Assembly (NCBI RefSeq): GCF_014218805.1
Contig: NZ_JACJUV010000001.1
Location: 2,864,501 to 2,928,500 of the forward strand
Direction: 5' to 3'
DNA: 64,000 bases
Origin: Teredinibacter franksiae
GTDB taxonomy: Bacteria > Pseudomonadota > Gammaproteobacteria > Pseudomonadales > Cellvibrionaceae
This document shows positions 25,200 through 34,205 of the stretch, one piece after another (position 1 is the first letter of the stretch; each line of letters starts with the position of its first letter). Under the pieces are notes generated by a model. That model saw only the letters and a program-made list of their open reading frames with translations, made no database searches and was not told the origin of the DNA. The position numbers were made by a program, and so were the translations under genes.

Positions 25200-26717
25200 A
25201 TGGATTCGCAACAGTTAAAAGAACTTTTTTTCGCGTTAAAGCTTGAGCTTGTACGCTATAAAAGCTGGTGTCTGGCCGGTTTTATCGTTATTTGCTGCCT
25301 CGTGCTTGCCGTAGGTTATACCTGGCCACAAACATACAAAACAAGCGCAACACTGTATGCGGATCAAACTAATATTATCGAGCCTTTGCTGCGTGGACGG
25401 GCACAAGTTACTGATATTGATGGTGCAAAATCGGCTAAAGATATTATTTATACGAGAAAGTTTCTTGAAGAAGTTATTGAAGAAGCCAATCTATTACAGC
25501 CTGGGGCCTCGCCAGAGGTTTTAGAACAAAAAGTAAAGTATTTGCGTGGCACAATACATATTGAATCGGTGGGAAAAGAATACTTTAAAGTGCTTTTTGC
25601 GTCTAATAATCCCGACCGAACTTACGATATTCTCGTGGCCACGATACAAAGCTTTATCTCCTACACCAATAGGCAAAAGAAAGAAGAGAGCTACGGGGCG
25701 TACAAGTTTATTGATTCGCAGGTGCAGGCCTACAAGAAACAATTGGAAGATGCGGAAGACCGCTTGAAAGTGTTTAAAACGAAAAATGTTGAAGGTAGTG
25801 AGGCGGCGGTTACCCTAAGGATTTCAAATCTTAGGAGTGAAATTGAGTCTCTGGATTTAAGTGAAGAAGAAACAATATCCAAAATAGCCACTTTGAAAAA
25901 GCAACTTGCTAGTGAGTCCAATTTCCTTCAAGCAAGATCTCGGCTGACAGTGCTTGAAGAATCCAAGGATCAAATGTTAAGGAACCTTGAGCAGTTGCGC
26001 TTAATGTACCAAGAGAGCTATCCCGATATCGTCTCGCTCAAAGCGCAGATTGCCGAGCTGGATACGCAGATTGACTCGGTTTATGAAGCCGAAGGTGTTG
26101 TGGGTCGATCCAACAATAAAGGTGCTGAGAATCCGTTGTACGAGGAATTAAGGCTACAGCTTTCCGTTGCCGAAGTAGACCTTAAAGCTCAGACACAGCG
26201 TTTGAAATCGCTGAATCGATTATTGGAAACGGGCATTCTTCGTGCGGAAAAAGTAGCCAGTAATGAGGCCGAGCTTTCTGAGCTAACACGTGACTACGAT
26301 GTAACTAAAAATGTGTACGAAGAAATGTTACAGCGAAAAGAGAGCGCGCGGCTATCCATGGTGTTAGATATTGAAGGGCAGGGAATCTCATACCGCGTAC
26401 ACGAGCCGGCGGTCTACCCCTTGAGCTCTGTGGGGCTGAAATTTATACATTTTGCTGTGATAGCGCCGCTACTCGCATTACTAGTACCTATTGGTCTCAT
26501 CGTTGCTTATATTATGGTTGACCCTCGAATTCGCTCGACAGCTTCTTTGGAAACTGGCTATGGGAATTTGCGCCTATTGGGGGCAGTCCCCTATTGCTAT
26601 ACATCCATTTCGACCCGAATTCTTAGGCGCGATGCGCTAATGTTAGTAGGTGTTTTCTTTCTATTTATTCTCGGATATATCGCAGTGGTGCTCAATCAAT
26701 TAATGGTTGTTGAGTAA
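25200..26717 (+). CDS. Chain-length determinant protein, Wzc/GNVR type without kinase
   Basis: The 505-residue protein has an N-terminal membrane helix (about 22-42, AGFIVICCLVLAVGY), a long periplasmic coiled-coil region (about 160-400, with LKVFKTKNVEGSEAAVTLRI and NEAELSELTRDYDVTKNVYE), and C-terminal membrane segments around 415-440 and 475-500. It has no cytoplasmic tyrosine kinase domain and ends shortly after the last helix. XrtA systems normally encode the kinase separately, but none is in this window. The protein sets polymer length together with the Wza-like lipoprotein, to whose gene it is adjacent (6 bp). Confidence 0.9.
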   Translation: MDSQQLKELFFALKLELVRYKSWCLAGFIVICCLVLAVGYTWPQTYKTSATLYADQTNIIEPLLRGRAQVTDIDGAKSAKDIIYTRKFLEEVIEEANLLQPGASPEVLEQKVKYLRGTIHIESVGKEYFKVLFASNNPDRTYDILVATIQSFISYTNRQKKEESYGAYKFIDSQVQAYKKQLEDAEDRLKVFKTKNVEGSEAAVTLRISNLRSEIESLDLSEEETISKIATLKKQLASESNFLQARSRLTVLEESKDQMLRNLEQLRLMYQESYPDIVSLKAQIAELDTQIDSVYEAEGVVGRSNNKGAENPLYEELRLQLSVAEVDLKAQTQRLKSLNRLLETGILRAEKVASNEAELSELTRDYDVTKNVYEEMLQRKESARLSMVLDIEGQGISYRVHEPAVYPLSSVGLKFIHFAVIAPLLALLVPIGLIVAYIMVDPRIRSTASLETGYGNLRLLGAVPYCYTSISTRILRRDALMLVGVFFLFILGYIAVVLNQLMVVE

Positions 26718-26762
26718 GCATAGGGTTAATGCTGGCCGGCACTAAAAATAAGGAAATAAACA

Positions 26763-28055
26763 ATGACAAACAGTAAGTTGTCGCTGGCTATAGCGCTGGT
26801 TATTGGCACCCTTGGTAGTGCAAAAACATTTGCCGTCGACTACGGGTTTTCGGTATTTGCCGATGCGGCCGAATCCGATAATGCATTCTTGGATGACGAG
26901 AACAAACTGTCGGAATTGCAGTCTGAGTACGGAGCAGCTGCATCTCTTAGTGATTCATCGCTTTTTTATCTTTACGATATAGATTATAGATTTTCTAAGT
27001 TTTCCTACGGCGAAGACAGTCAGCCAGAGCGAGGAATTACAGAAGGTGCGGCGAGCTTACGGTTGGGAAAAGAGAGCGGGCTATTTTCGGTTAGCGCGAA
27101 TCACTCGCAGTCTAGAACCTTAATCGATCGAGGTGAAGCCGACACCATCGATAACAGCGATGAGCGCAGCATTCTGGATGTTAACCCTATGTTGCTTTTT
27201 AAGGTGGGTTCGGTTGATTCTATTAACATTACAGGCATCTACACCAAAACGCGTTTCGACATTCAAAAGCAGCGTAATTCCGACCGTACCGGCGGCCTTG
27301 CAACATGGGCTCACGCTCTTTCGCCCGTTAGCAATATGGGCGTTTCTGTTTCCGCTTTTGAAGTTGAATACACCGAAATACCTGACTATGTGTATGATCA
27401 GCAAAACGCTTACTTCAATTACGACGCCAGCCTGCGCAAGTTAAATTATTCTTTAAGTTTGGGGTATAACCTTACCAAGCAAAATGGCGAAGAGTATAAA
27501 GCGCCGAGTTACGATATAAATTTTACCTATAATGCAACAGGTCAGGCGTTTGGCGCGGCTTTTATTAGCCGTATAACGGATACCTCTAATGGCGACAATA
27601 ATCGCGGTGCTATTATGGAGGAAGCCGAAGCCGTGGTTGATGCTAGCGCTCTTGGTGCTGACCAGTTTAAGTTAACCGCAGGCGATATTTTTTATCGGAA
27701 TACCTCACTGTGTGGCAGGTGCTCACTGTCTTTACAGGTGAGCCGAGAGGAAGAAGAGTACTTGTCGCTCACAGAAGAAAGCAATACCTCCAATAGAGGA
27801 ATTGCCACTTTCGCATACAGCTTCAAAGCGAATACCTCTTTGGAGTATTCCTACCAGCGCACGAAAATAGAATTTGTGGAAGATGACCTAAGGGACTCTA
27901 TCGATAGTCTGAGTAGAGTTCAGCTACAGCAGGGTTTTCGATTTGGACTAAATCTTTCGGCATACTATGCAGCACGCGATCGACAGTCGGGCACAGAAGG
28001 GCAAGGGTTTACGGAAAATCTAGTCGGTCTAAGAGCTGAATATATTATTCGCTAA
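26763..28055 (+). CDS. Outer-membrane beta-barrel protein of XrtA-type loci
   Basis: The 430-residue protein has a signal peptide (cleavage near KTFAVD at about 25) and alternating amphipathic strands ending in aromatic residues (DYGFSVFADAAESD, FYLYDIDYRFSKFSYGED, LRKLNYSLSLGYNLTKQNGE, RAEYIIR at the C-terminus). It resembles the outer-membrane protein family that accompanies PEP-CTERM/exosortase exopolysaccharide genes, perhaps an exit or anchoring barrel. Its ATG has AGGAAATAAAC upstream; it follows the chain-length gene by 45 bp. Confidence 0.83.
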   Translation: MTNSKLSLAIALVIGTLGSAKTFAVDYGFSVFADAAESDNAFLDDENKLSELQSEYGAAASLSDSSLFYLYDIDYRFSKFSYGEDSQPERGITEGAASLRLGKESGLFSVSANHSQSRTLIDRGEADTIDNSDERSILDVNPMLLFKVGSVDSINITGIYTKTRFDIQKQRNSDRTGGLATWAHALSPVSNMGVSVSAFEVEYTEIPDYVYDQQNAYFNYDASLRKLNYSLSLGYNLTKQNGEEYKAPSYDINFTYNATGQAFGAAFISRITDTSNGDNNRGAIMEEAEAVVDASALGADQFKLTAGDIFYRNTSLCGRCSLSLQVSREEEEYLSLTEESNTSNRGIATFAYSFKANTSLEYSYQRTKIEFVEDDLRDSIDSLSRVQLQQGFRFGLNLSAYYAARDRQSGTEGQGFTENLVGLRAEYIIR

Positions 28056-28146
28056 ATTATCAACGCTGCATCGGGGGCCGCTATGAATATCGGATTGTTG
28101 CGCCGCGTTTGTGTAACAAAAAAATATGGATTTAAGTGCTGCCTCT

Positions 28147-29544
28147 TTAGGGTAAGTATTTAACCAGCGGTGGACCGATTATCTTCGTTACCCATACCGG
28201 TAGTTTTTGCCAAACGCTTATGGCGAGTTTGTACTTAGGGTTGTTGGGGTTCAGTTGCGGTAAGGCCTTTCCGTCGGCCAGCTGATAATACCAATAGTGC
28301 TGAATGGGTTTTGCGCCCCACTGTTTCTTAAATTTATACGTGCCAGCGTCAATTGATGAGCGGCCAAAGTCAAAGTAAATAAATTTCTTATCAATGGCGT
28401 AGCCCAAAATTTGGCGATACATCCACATGTTTATACTGTACTTATTAAATTTGCGTAGTGTGGAAGCCCAGGGTATTTCCAATATTTCGCCATAGCCCAG
28501 TAAAAAACCTACCGCTGCAGGCGAACCATCCACAGTAATCACAATAATCTTTGCTTGTTCAGGGAAGGTCGTAAGAATATTTCTGAAAAACGCCTTACTG
28601 TAAACGGGCGTTCCCAGGTCGCGCATATTTTGTGCGAACACTTCATAAAACTGATCGAGAAGCTCTGTTCCACCGAAGTGAGTAGCTGGTTGCGCCTGTT
28701 CCGATTGGCGGTACTGGGCGCGCACTTTTGCCCCCAAAGCTTTGTCGAGCCCCTCTTCAGTATCCGGCAGGGGTAATATCATGGAAGCCTTGTGGGATAC
28801 AGAAGGTAGGTCTAGGCCTTCCTTGCAGGTACGGTACTCAATATGCTCCCACCCCAATTTTTTAGACAAAGCCACTGCGGCGCGCAATAGACTTTGTTCT
28901 ATATTACTGTTGTCGGCTAATACGCCACCGTAGTTGAAATAGGGCACGGATGCGCTAAAGCTGCCAAATAGTTTACTGTTTAGCCACGTGAGGGGAAGTA
29001 CACCTATCACCTGTTTGTTTTCGGATTCAGCAACAAGATAAAAGGACTGATGGTTGAAGGATAGATCGATAACGGAGCGCCACTGATAATCGTGGTAAGC
29101 CGATGCTTGGGGGTGGTCGTTAACATAATGGTTCCACCGCGAGGCATCGGTATCCGTTGCTTCGATCACCGAAATATTATTGGATGATGTGTTGCGTGTG
29201 ATTGTGGTGAAGCGTTCGGGCGGCCAGACCTCTTCCTTGTGTTGAACCTCAAAAAGGGCCTGTAGGTTCAGTCCGTGCTCGCGTAGTTCGCTCTCTTTTT
29301 CTTTTATTGCAAGTGACTGCGACTTTGATTGAGCCTTAAGCAGAGCCAGCTTTTGCTGATCGCCCTTTGCTAGCTTAAACTGAGCGTTGAGTTCTCGTTT
29401 TTGCGCCTGCAAATCCTTTAGCGAAACCTGTAGCGCGCTAATCTGCGCGTAAAGCGTGTTCGCTAGGGTAATCGCCTGCTCATCAGTGAGCAGGGTGCTT
29501 AGTTCCAGTGTGGGGAACTCAGTGAGTAGTCTTTTCAAATCCAT
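28147..29544 (-). CDS. FemAB-type GNAT protein with N-terminal SerRS-arm-like coiled coil
   Basis: The 465-residue protein combines an N-terminal part (about 30-105) with a two-helix coiled coil (ISALQVSLKDLQAQKRELNA, a turn at FKLAKGDQQK, then KSQSLAIKEKESELREHGLN) and, from about 115, the FemAB domain of XrtA loci (RWNHYVNDHPQASAYHDYQW, IGVLPLTWLNSKLFGSFSAS, VPYFNYGGVLADN, YFDFGRSSIDAGTYKFKKQW). XrtA-associated FemAB proteins are usually near 330-350 residues, so the arm is an addition. Its layout resembles the tRNA-binding arm of seryl-tRNA synthetase; FemX-like enzymes use aminoacyl-tRNA. So tRNA-dependent aminoacylation of a glycan is plausible but unproven. The gene follows the deacetylase gene by 2 bp. 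Confidence 0.85.
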   Translation of the reverse strand: MDLKRLLTEFPTLELSTLLTDEQAITLANTLYAQISALQVSLKDLQAQKRELNAQFKLAKGDQQKLALLKAQSKSQSLAIKEKESELREHGLNLQALFEVQHKEEVWPPERFTTITRNTSSNNISVIEATDTDASRWNHYVNDHPQASAYHDYQWRSVIDLSFNHQSFYLVAESENKQVIGVLPLTWLNSKLFGSFSASVPYFNYGGVLADNSNIEQSLLRAAVALSKKLGWEHIEYRTCKEGLDLPSVSHKASMILPLPDTEEGLDKALGAKVRAQYRQSEQAQPATHFGGTELLDQFYEVFAQNMRDLGTPVYSKAFFRNILTTFPEQAKIIVITVDGSPAAVGFLLGYGEILEIPWASTLRKFNKYSINMWMYRQILGYAIDKKFIYFDFGRSSIDAGTYKFKKQWGAKPIQHYWYYQLADGKALPQLNPNNPKYKLAISVWQKLPVWVTKIIGPPLVKYLP

Positions 29545-29546
29545 TA

Positions 29547-30443
29547 TTAAGCTGTTTTAAATTCGAGTGAAACGTCGGAGTCTTTAAGCACATTCTCCAC
29601 GGTAGTAAATTCAAAGTCCTGAAGCATAGATCTTAAGCGGCTTTTGCATCGGGAAAGGTTGGTGTAGTGGCGAAAATTCGAAAGCCAGCCGGCATCGGGA
29701 ATGCGTGGCTGTTCGGGGTCAATTTCCCATGGGTGTAAGTAAAATATGAGAGATTTCTCGCCGTTTTCACTCGCGGTTTTAAAAAGCCATTTTGACAGCG
29801 CATAAGGGTACTGGCGAAAATAGCCGCCGCCCGCCGCGGGTATAGGCATACCTAAAACATGCGCGGTGGTTAAAGGGAATTCTAAAAGTGTTGCCCCGCA
29901 TGGCGTGTAAATTGTATAGGGTTGGGTGGGGCTGCCTGCGACGCCGTAACGATCGTGATGCACAGGGAAAATACTGGAATCCCAAGTAAAGCCAAGTTCG
30001 GCGAGTATATCTAAGGCCCAAAAGGATTTTGCCGTAATGGAGTAGCTGGCAGCACGATAGCCTACCACCGGTCGCTGAATAATATCCTCCAAAAGCTGTT
30101 TGGATTTAGCGGTTTCTTCCCTAAAGATTTCGGGTGACTGGTTATATACCAATTGGTGGCTATAGCCGTGTGAGGCGATTTCGTGCCCCTGCTCGTCGAT
30201 TTCCTTTACAAGGTTGGGGAACCGCTCCGTTACCCAGCCCAAAACAAAAAAGGTTGCCTTAACATTTTGCTCTGCGAAAAGTTCCAGTAACGAGCGCGTG
30301 TTGTGCTCTACCCGAGATGGCCAGTTGTCCCATTCAGAAGGTTTTATCGCCTTGGCAAAGGCGGATACGTGAAAATAGTCTTCTACATCGATGGTCATCG
30401 CGTGGCGGCGCGAAGGTGAACTTGTTGTCGCAGGTGAAACCAT
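29547..30443 (-). CDS. Polysaccharide deacetylase, XrtA-associated type
   Basis: The 298-residue protein has the NodB-like domain with the DVEDYFHVSAF start typical of XrtA loci (catalytic aspartates at about 19-22), FFVLGWVTERFPNLVKEIDE, HEIASHGYSHQLVY with the metal-binding HxxxH, and RAASYSITAKSFWALDILAE. It probably removes acetyl groups from N-acetylated sugars of the polymer or lipid-linked unit. A shorter start at 30398 (MTIDVEDYF) is possible. It is divergent from the exosortase gene with hardly any intergenic space and is coupled to the FemAB gene, so both may act in one modification step. Confidence 0.9.
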   Translation of the reverse strand: MVSPATTSSPSRRHAMTIDVEDYFHVSAFAKAIKPSEWDNWPSRVEHNTRSLLELFAEQNVKATFFVLGWVTERFPNLVKEIDEQGHEIASHGYSHQLVYNQSPEIFREETAKSKQLLEDIIQRPVVGYRAASYSITAKSFWALDILAELGFTWDSSIFPVHHDRYGVAGSPTQPYTIYTPCGATLLEFPLTTAHVLGMPIPAAGGGYFRQYPYALSKWLFKTASENGEKSLIFYLHPWEIDPEQPRIPDAGWLSNFRHYTNLSRCKSRLRSMLQDFEFTTVENVLKDSDVSLEFKTA

Positions 30444-30503
30444 GTTAATTTCCAGTGAATGTTAACGTGGCCGGAATGTTATCACAGGCGATTAGGAAAA
30501 TTT

Positions 30504-31988
30504 GTGTTATTGAAAAAAGTAAAGTCTTTGTGGCCGATCTTCATACTTCCCTTGTTGTTGCTGCTATTTTTCGGTGACACACTAGCGGTTTTACACCGTA
30601 CTTGGATACAGTGGGATCAAGCCTATTCCCACGGCTATTTGATTGTTGGGTTATTTTTGTTTTGGGTCACGCGGGCGACGATAGCGCAGGAAAGCCTGGT
30701 GCCCGATCGCTCGGTGGGTCTAGCGCTAGTATGTTTTCTAGGCATGTTGTTTGCGTGGTATGCGGGTAGGGTGATACAGGTACGCTTACTGGAGCAGCTG
30801 GCAGTTGTTGCGTTAGGTTGGTGCTATTGTTGGACCTTGGGCGGTTACCGCTTTGCATTAAAGCTGCTTGCACCTTTTCTCATTGTTTTACTGGCTATCC
30901 CCCTGTGGGATGTGGCCATCAGCCCCCTTCAAGATATGACGGTTACGGTTGTTACAAAGGCTGTTGAGTGGGCAGGTATAGCGGCTTTCATTGATGGGAA
31001 TAGAGTTTCCTTACCTTACGGTGACCTAGTTATCGCGGATGGTTGCGCTGGGTTAAATTTGTTTTTAGTGAGCCTAACCGTAGGCTCATTGTATAGTTAT
31101 CTATACCTCCGGCGTCCATCGAGTGTTGTATATTGCATAGGTGTACTGCTGATACTCGGTATCGCAACGAACTGGGTTAGGGTTTTTTCGCTTGTAGTCA
31201 TTGGATACTATTCCAAGATGCAAAGTAGTTTAGTCGAGGATCACGGCTCGTTTGGCTGGATGATGTTTGCAGTTGTGCTCTTGATGTTCTTTTTACTGTA
31301 TCGGCGTGTTGAAGTATCTGAGCAGGGCGGTTACGCACCTGAGGAGAGTGCGATAACGATAAAGCCAACATATAAACCCATTTTTTGGGTTTTGCTATTA
31401 CTTATGAGCGGTGTCTATTGGTGGACAACTCATATTGTCGCACCAGATATTGTTGGCCAGAAAGATAAAAATAAAAATTACAATATCTATTCAAATCTGC
31501 AGGAAGTGGAAACCGTTCCATGGAAGCCAAATTTCTCGGGATTTGATTTTGAGCAGCACTGGCAGCTGCCACATACAGAAAAAACTTATGTTAGCCGATA
31601 TGTGTATTTGAACCAAGAGCAGGGAAAGGAGCTAATATACTACAGCAACGAAATAGCCGGTAAATACCGAATGGAAATTATACCTGTCCCCAATGATTTA
31701 TATAGTATTCCTATTAATGCGGCTAAAGTCCAAACTGAGGAGGGAGTCTTTGTCGTAATTTGGAGCTATAAAGTTGGGCCTTGGTTTGCTGCGTCGGAAC
31801 TAAGTGCTAAATTACTGCAGTTACCGACTAGTTTTTTACGAGAGCGCTCTGCCGAGCTGCTTGTAATTTATTCATATTGTGGCTCGAGTAGTGAATTCTG
31901 TGGGGATGGGATCCAACTCTTAAAAGAAAGCTCAATAGTTGGCGTAGTGAGTCAATTCAGTGGAGTGGTGAGTACTAGCGAGAAGTGA
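30504..31988 (+). CDS. xrtA: Exosortase A (XrtA) with fused EpsI-like C-terminal domain
   Basis: The GTG at 30504 (after AGGA) is preferred over ATG 30459, giving 494 residues. Eight or so membrane helices fill residues 10-275. The transpeptidase residues are C181 (DGCAGLN), R226 (NWVRVF) and H247 (EDHGSFGW), all present. From about 305 a periplasmic EpsI-like domain follows (YVYLNQEQGKELIYYSN, LYSIPINAAKVQTEEGVFVV). Exosortases cleave PEP-CTERM sorting signals and attach proteins to surface material. No protein with a PEP-CTERM tail is encoded in this window, so its substrate must be elsewhere. The gene stands at the centre of the exopolysaccharide locus. Confidence 0.92.
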   Translation: MLLKKVKSLWPIFILPLLLLLFFGDTLAVLHRTWIQWDQAYSHGYLIVGLFLFWVTRATIAQESLVPDRSVGLALVCFLGMLFAWYAGRVIQVRLLEQLAVVALGWCYCWTLGGYRFALKLLAPFLIVLLAIPLWDVAISPLQDMTVTVVTKAVEWAGIAAFIDGNRVSLPYGDLVIADGCAGLNLFLVSLTVGSLYSYLYLRRPSSVVYCIGVLLILGIATNWVRVFSLVVIGYYSKMQSSLVEDHGSFGWMMFAVVLLMFFLLYRRVEVSEQGGYAPEESAITIKPTYKPIFWVLLLLMSGVYWWTTHIVAPDIVGQKDKNKNYNIYSNLQEVETVPWKPNFSGFDFEQHWQLPHTEKTYVSRYVYLNQEQGKELIYYSNEIAGKYRMEIIPVPNDLYSIPINAAKVQTEEGVFVVIWSYKVGPWFAASELSAKLLQLPTSFLRERSAELLVIYSYCGSSSEFCGDGIQLLKESSIVGVVSQFSGVVSTSEK

Positions 31989-32075
31989 TTTGGATTGAGT
32001 TTATTTGGGGCGACGTTGGACCAGCTTTAAATTGATATGGTAAAGTTTATTCGGGTGAAGTTCGGCGCGAAATAT

Positions 32076-33119
32076 TCATCTGATTTTTTCTATCCAGCTT
32101 GCGTATCGCTTAACTGCCGATAGAGTGTTCGGCAAAGCGATACGGGGTAATTTAAAACGCTCTGCAGAAATTTTTCTGATATTACAGGGTTTTGAAACAA
32201 AGCTAACAGCGCCTAAAAACCCTTGTTTTTCCAGAAACAGCATGTGCTCCATAGTAAAGTCTTGTAGGCGACCAGTGGGGTAGCAAAAAATTTTTACGGG
32301 GCTTTTTAATTCGCTCTTAAGCCGCTGCCAAGATTGGAGTATTTGTGATTCCGCTTCTTCAGCCGATAGCTTGCTAAATATACTGTGATCACAAGAGTGA
32401 GGGGCAAAAAATGCACCTTGAGATTCGAGTTCCCGAGCGCGGGCCCATGTCATTGGTTGATAGGGTGTTGGAGGAATTTCAGGAATAGTGACGGCGCAGC
32501 TTTGTGACAACTCTTCTAAAAGTGCAGTAACCTGATCCTTTGAAATTTCTTTTGCTGTTGTTTGTAAGTATCGGCGGGCAATGGTCTTTTTGGCTTTGGT
32601 ATCTACGAGCAGTGTCGCTTGACTCTTGTCTAAGTGGCTAAAAGGATTGGCTATTTTGGATTTAGTTGTAGTCTCCAGCACATAGGTTATTTTTTCGTCC
32701 CAGGGCCATGATTTTCCGTCGAGCATGTCTGTAATTACAAAAAAGGTCGGTTTGGCATTATGCTCAATAAAGATAGGCATCAGAATATCGGCTTGGTCGG
32801 CATAGCCATCGTCTAGAGTAAAGCAAGCGGCTTTTTCGGGAAGGGGGCGGCCTTTTATACCTGCGTTAACAACCTCCTCAAGAGATACGAATGAGTAACC
32901 GCTTGAATGAAGCTTTCTAAGCGTTGTGTCAAGAAATTCCGGGTTTGTACCGGCGTGAGGGTGAGAGGCCACCTTCGCGCGGTGTAGCGTAAAAATTGTA
33001 ACAGCTTGACCCAGCACGATAGAGGCTAGCTTTTCAAGCGACGCTATATCTGCGAGTTTTTCAACGAGCTTCCCGGTGTTCATACTTGAATTCGTATCCC
33101 ATGACTGAATTATCTGCAT
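32076..33119 (-). CDS. Polysaccharide deacetylase-family protein
   Basis: The 347-residue protein has a NodB fold: AVTIFTLHRAKVASHPHAG, CFTLDDGYADQADILMPIFI (catalytic aspartates), KPTFFVITDMLDGKSWPWDE, FFAPHSCDHSIFSKLS (metal-site histidines) and KIFCYPTGRLQDF. No signal peptide is evident, so it may act in the cytoplasm on a lipid-linked or nucleotide sugar. The gene follows the related deacetylase gene on the same strand by 108 bp and is the last of the ATP-grasp/deacetylase operon. Confidence 0.85.
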   Translation of the reverse strand: MQIIQSWDTNSSMNTGKLVEKLADIASLEKLASIVLGQAVTIFTLHRAKVASHPHAGTNPEFLDTTLRKLHSSGYSFVSLEEVVNAGIKGRPLPEKAACFTLDDGYADQADILMPIFIEHNAKPTFFVITDMLDGKSWPWDEKITYVLETTTKSKIANPFSHLDKSQATLLVDTKAKKTIARRYLQTTAKEISKDQVTALLEELSQSCAVTIPEIPPTPYQPMTWARARELESQGAFFAPHSCDHSIFSKLSAEEAESQILQSWQRLKSELKSPVKIFCYPTGRLQDFTMEHMLFLEKQGFLGAVSFVSKPCNIRKISAERFKLPRIALPNTLSAVKRYASWIEKIR

Positions 33120-33227
33120 CCCATATTGCTATAGTATATGTTTCGCTATTTGGTGCTAGATGCTTAATTACCTGCATGTTATATACCAAGTGTAGCATGC
33201 TCATCAATGCAAATTTCAAGTGATCAC

Positions 33228-34205
33228 CTAGCCATTTAACCTAGCCCGAAGATGCAGTGGTGTTTTGGTTGCATCGTCAAATACCCCAATACGTTTTAAT
33301 CGCAAGTTATTGCTTGCTGGTGAGTTAATGCCTTTCTCGGTCGTTACGGCCGTTCTATAGATGTTTTCTACGCCTTTTTCCGCTATGTGGCTGGAGTCGC
33401 CATTGGGATAACAAAAATGTAAGCATGGGGCGCCAAATCTCTTTTCGAGAATACTAGCGCTTTCGGTTAGTTCGTGAACAACAACGTTTTCAGGGAGGCC
33501 TGATGTAAGCCGAAAATGGTTGCAGGTGTGACTTCCAAACGTGATTAGCTTGGAGCTATGCATTGCGTCAACCTCATCCCAGTTCAGTAAGCGATCATCA
33601 TCGTCAGCCGCCGTATCCCAACCATTCGCAGACAAAATTGACCAGATTTCGGTGTCTGGTAGAGTTTTAATTTGTTGAATCAGGTGAGCAGCATGCTCTC
33701 TCGTTGGAATCTTGGTATTTGTTTGGGGGCGAATATCGAAGGCACCGACTAATTGGTTCGTCCATCCATTGTGAACACACTTAGATATAATGTTTGGCCA
33801 AAAAGCTCTATTTGTACCAATCATATCCGTAACAAGGTAGATGCATGCGGGTACGTTATGTTTTTTTAGCAAAGGGAAGGCGTATTGAAAGTTATCCGCC
33901 CAACCATCGTCGAAGGTTACGATGAGCCGGGGTTTTCCAGTATTTGAGTTTGGCTGTAGATCGGAGAGGCTATCAATATCCACAATCTCGAAGTGCTTCT
34001 TAAAGAGCTCAAGGTGTTGTTCTAGTGCTTCAGGACATACGACCATTCCGGGTTCCTCCCGAGCATAGGCGGGAGAGTTTTTGGGTAATACGCGGTGATA
34101 CATAATTACCCACAGGTGGTCGTGTTTTCTTATGTTATACCTAAAAAGTAAAGTGCCTTTAAGGACCGTAAGTAATTGCTTTACGACTTGTTTGAGGTAG
34201 TTCAT
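33228..34205 (-). CDS. Polysaccharide deacetylase-family protein, coupled to ATP-grasp
   Basis: The 325-residue protein has LWVIMYHRVLPKNSPAYARE, LIVTFDDGWADNFQYAFPLL with DDG catalytic pattern, PACIYLVTDMIGTNRAFWPN, and ITFGSHTCNHFRLTSG with HTxxH-type metal ligands, then CLHFCYPNGDSSHIAEKGVE. Its ATG overlaps the stop of the ATP-grasp gene (ATGA), so the two are translated together. It is a diverged relative of the next deacetylase. Together with the ATP-grasp protein it probably frees an amine on a sugar that is then acylated. Confidence 0.87.
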   Translation of the reverse strand: MNYLKQVVKQLLTVLKGTLLFRYNIRKHDHLWVIMYHRVLPKNSPAYAREEPGMVVCPEALEQHLELFKKHFEIVDIDSLSDLQPNSNTGKPRLIVTFDDGWADNFQYAFPLLKKHNVPACIYLVTDMIGTNRAFWPNIISKCVHNGWTNQLVGAFDIRPQTNTKIPTREHAAHLIQQIKTLPDTEIWSILSANGWDTAADDDDRLLNWDEVDAMHSSKLITFGSHTCNHFRLTSGLPENVVVHELTESASILEKRFGAPCLHFCYPNGDSSHIAEKGVENIYRTAVTTEKGINSPASNNLRLKRIGVFDDATKTPLHLRARLNG

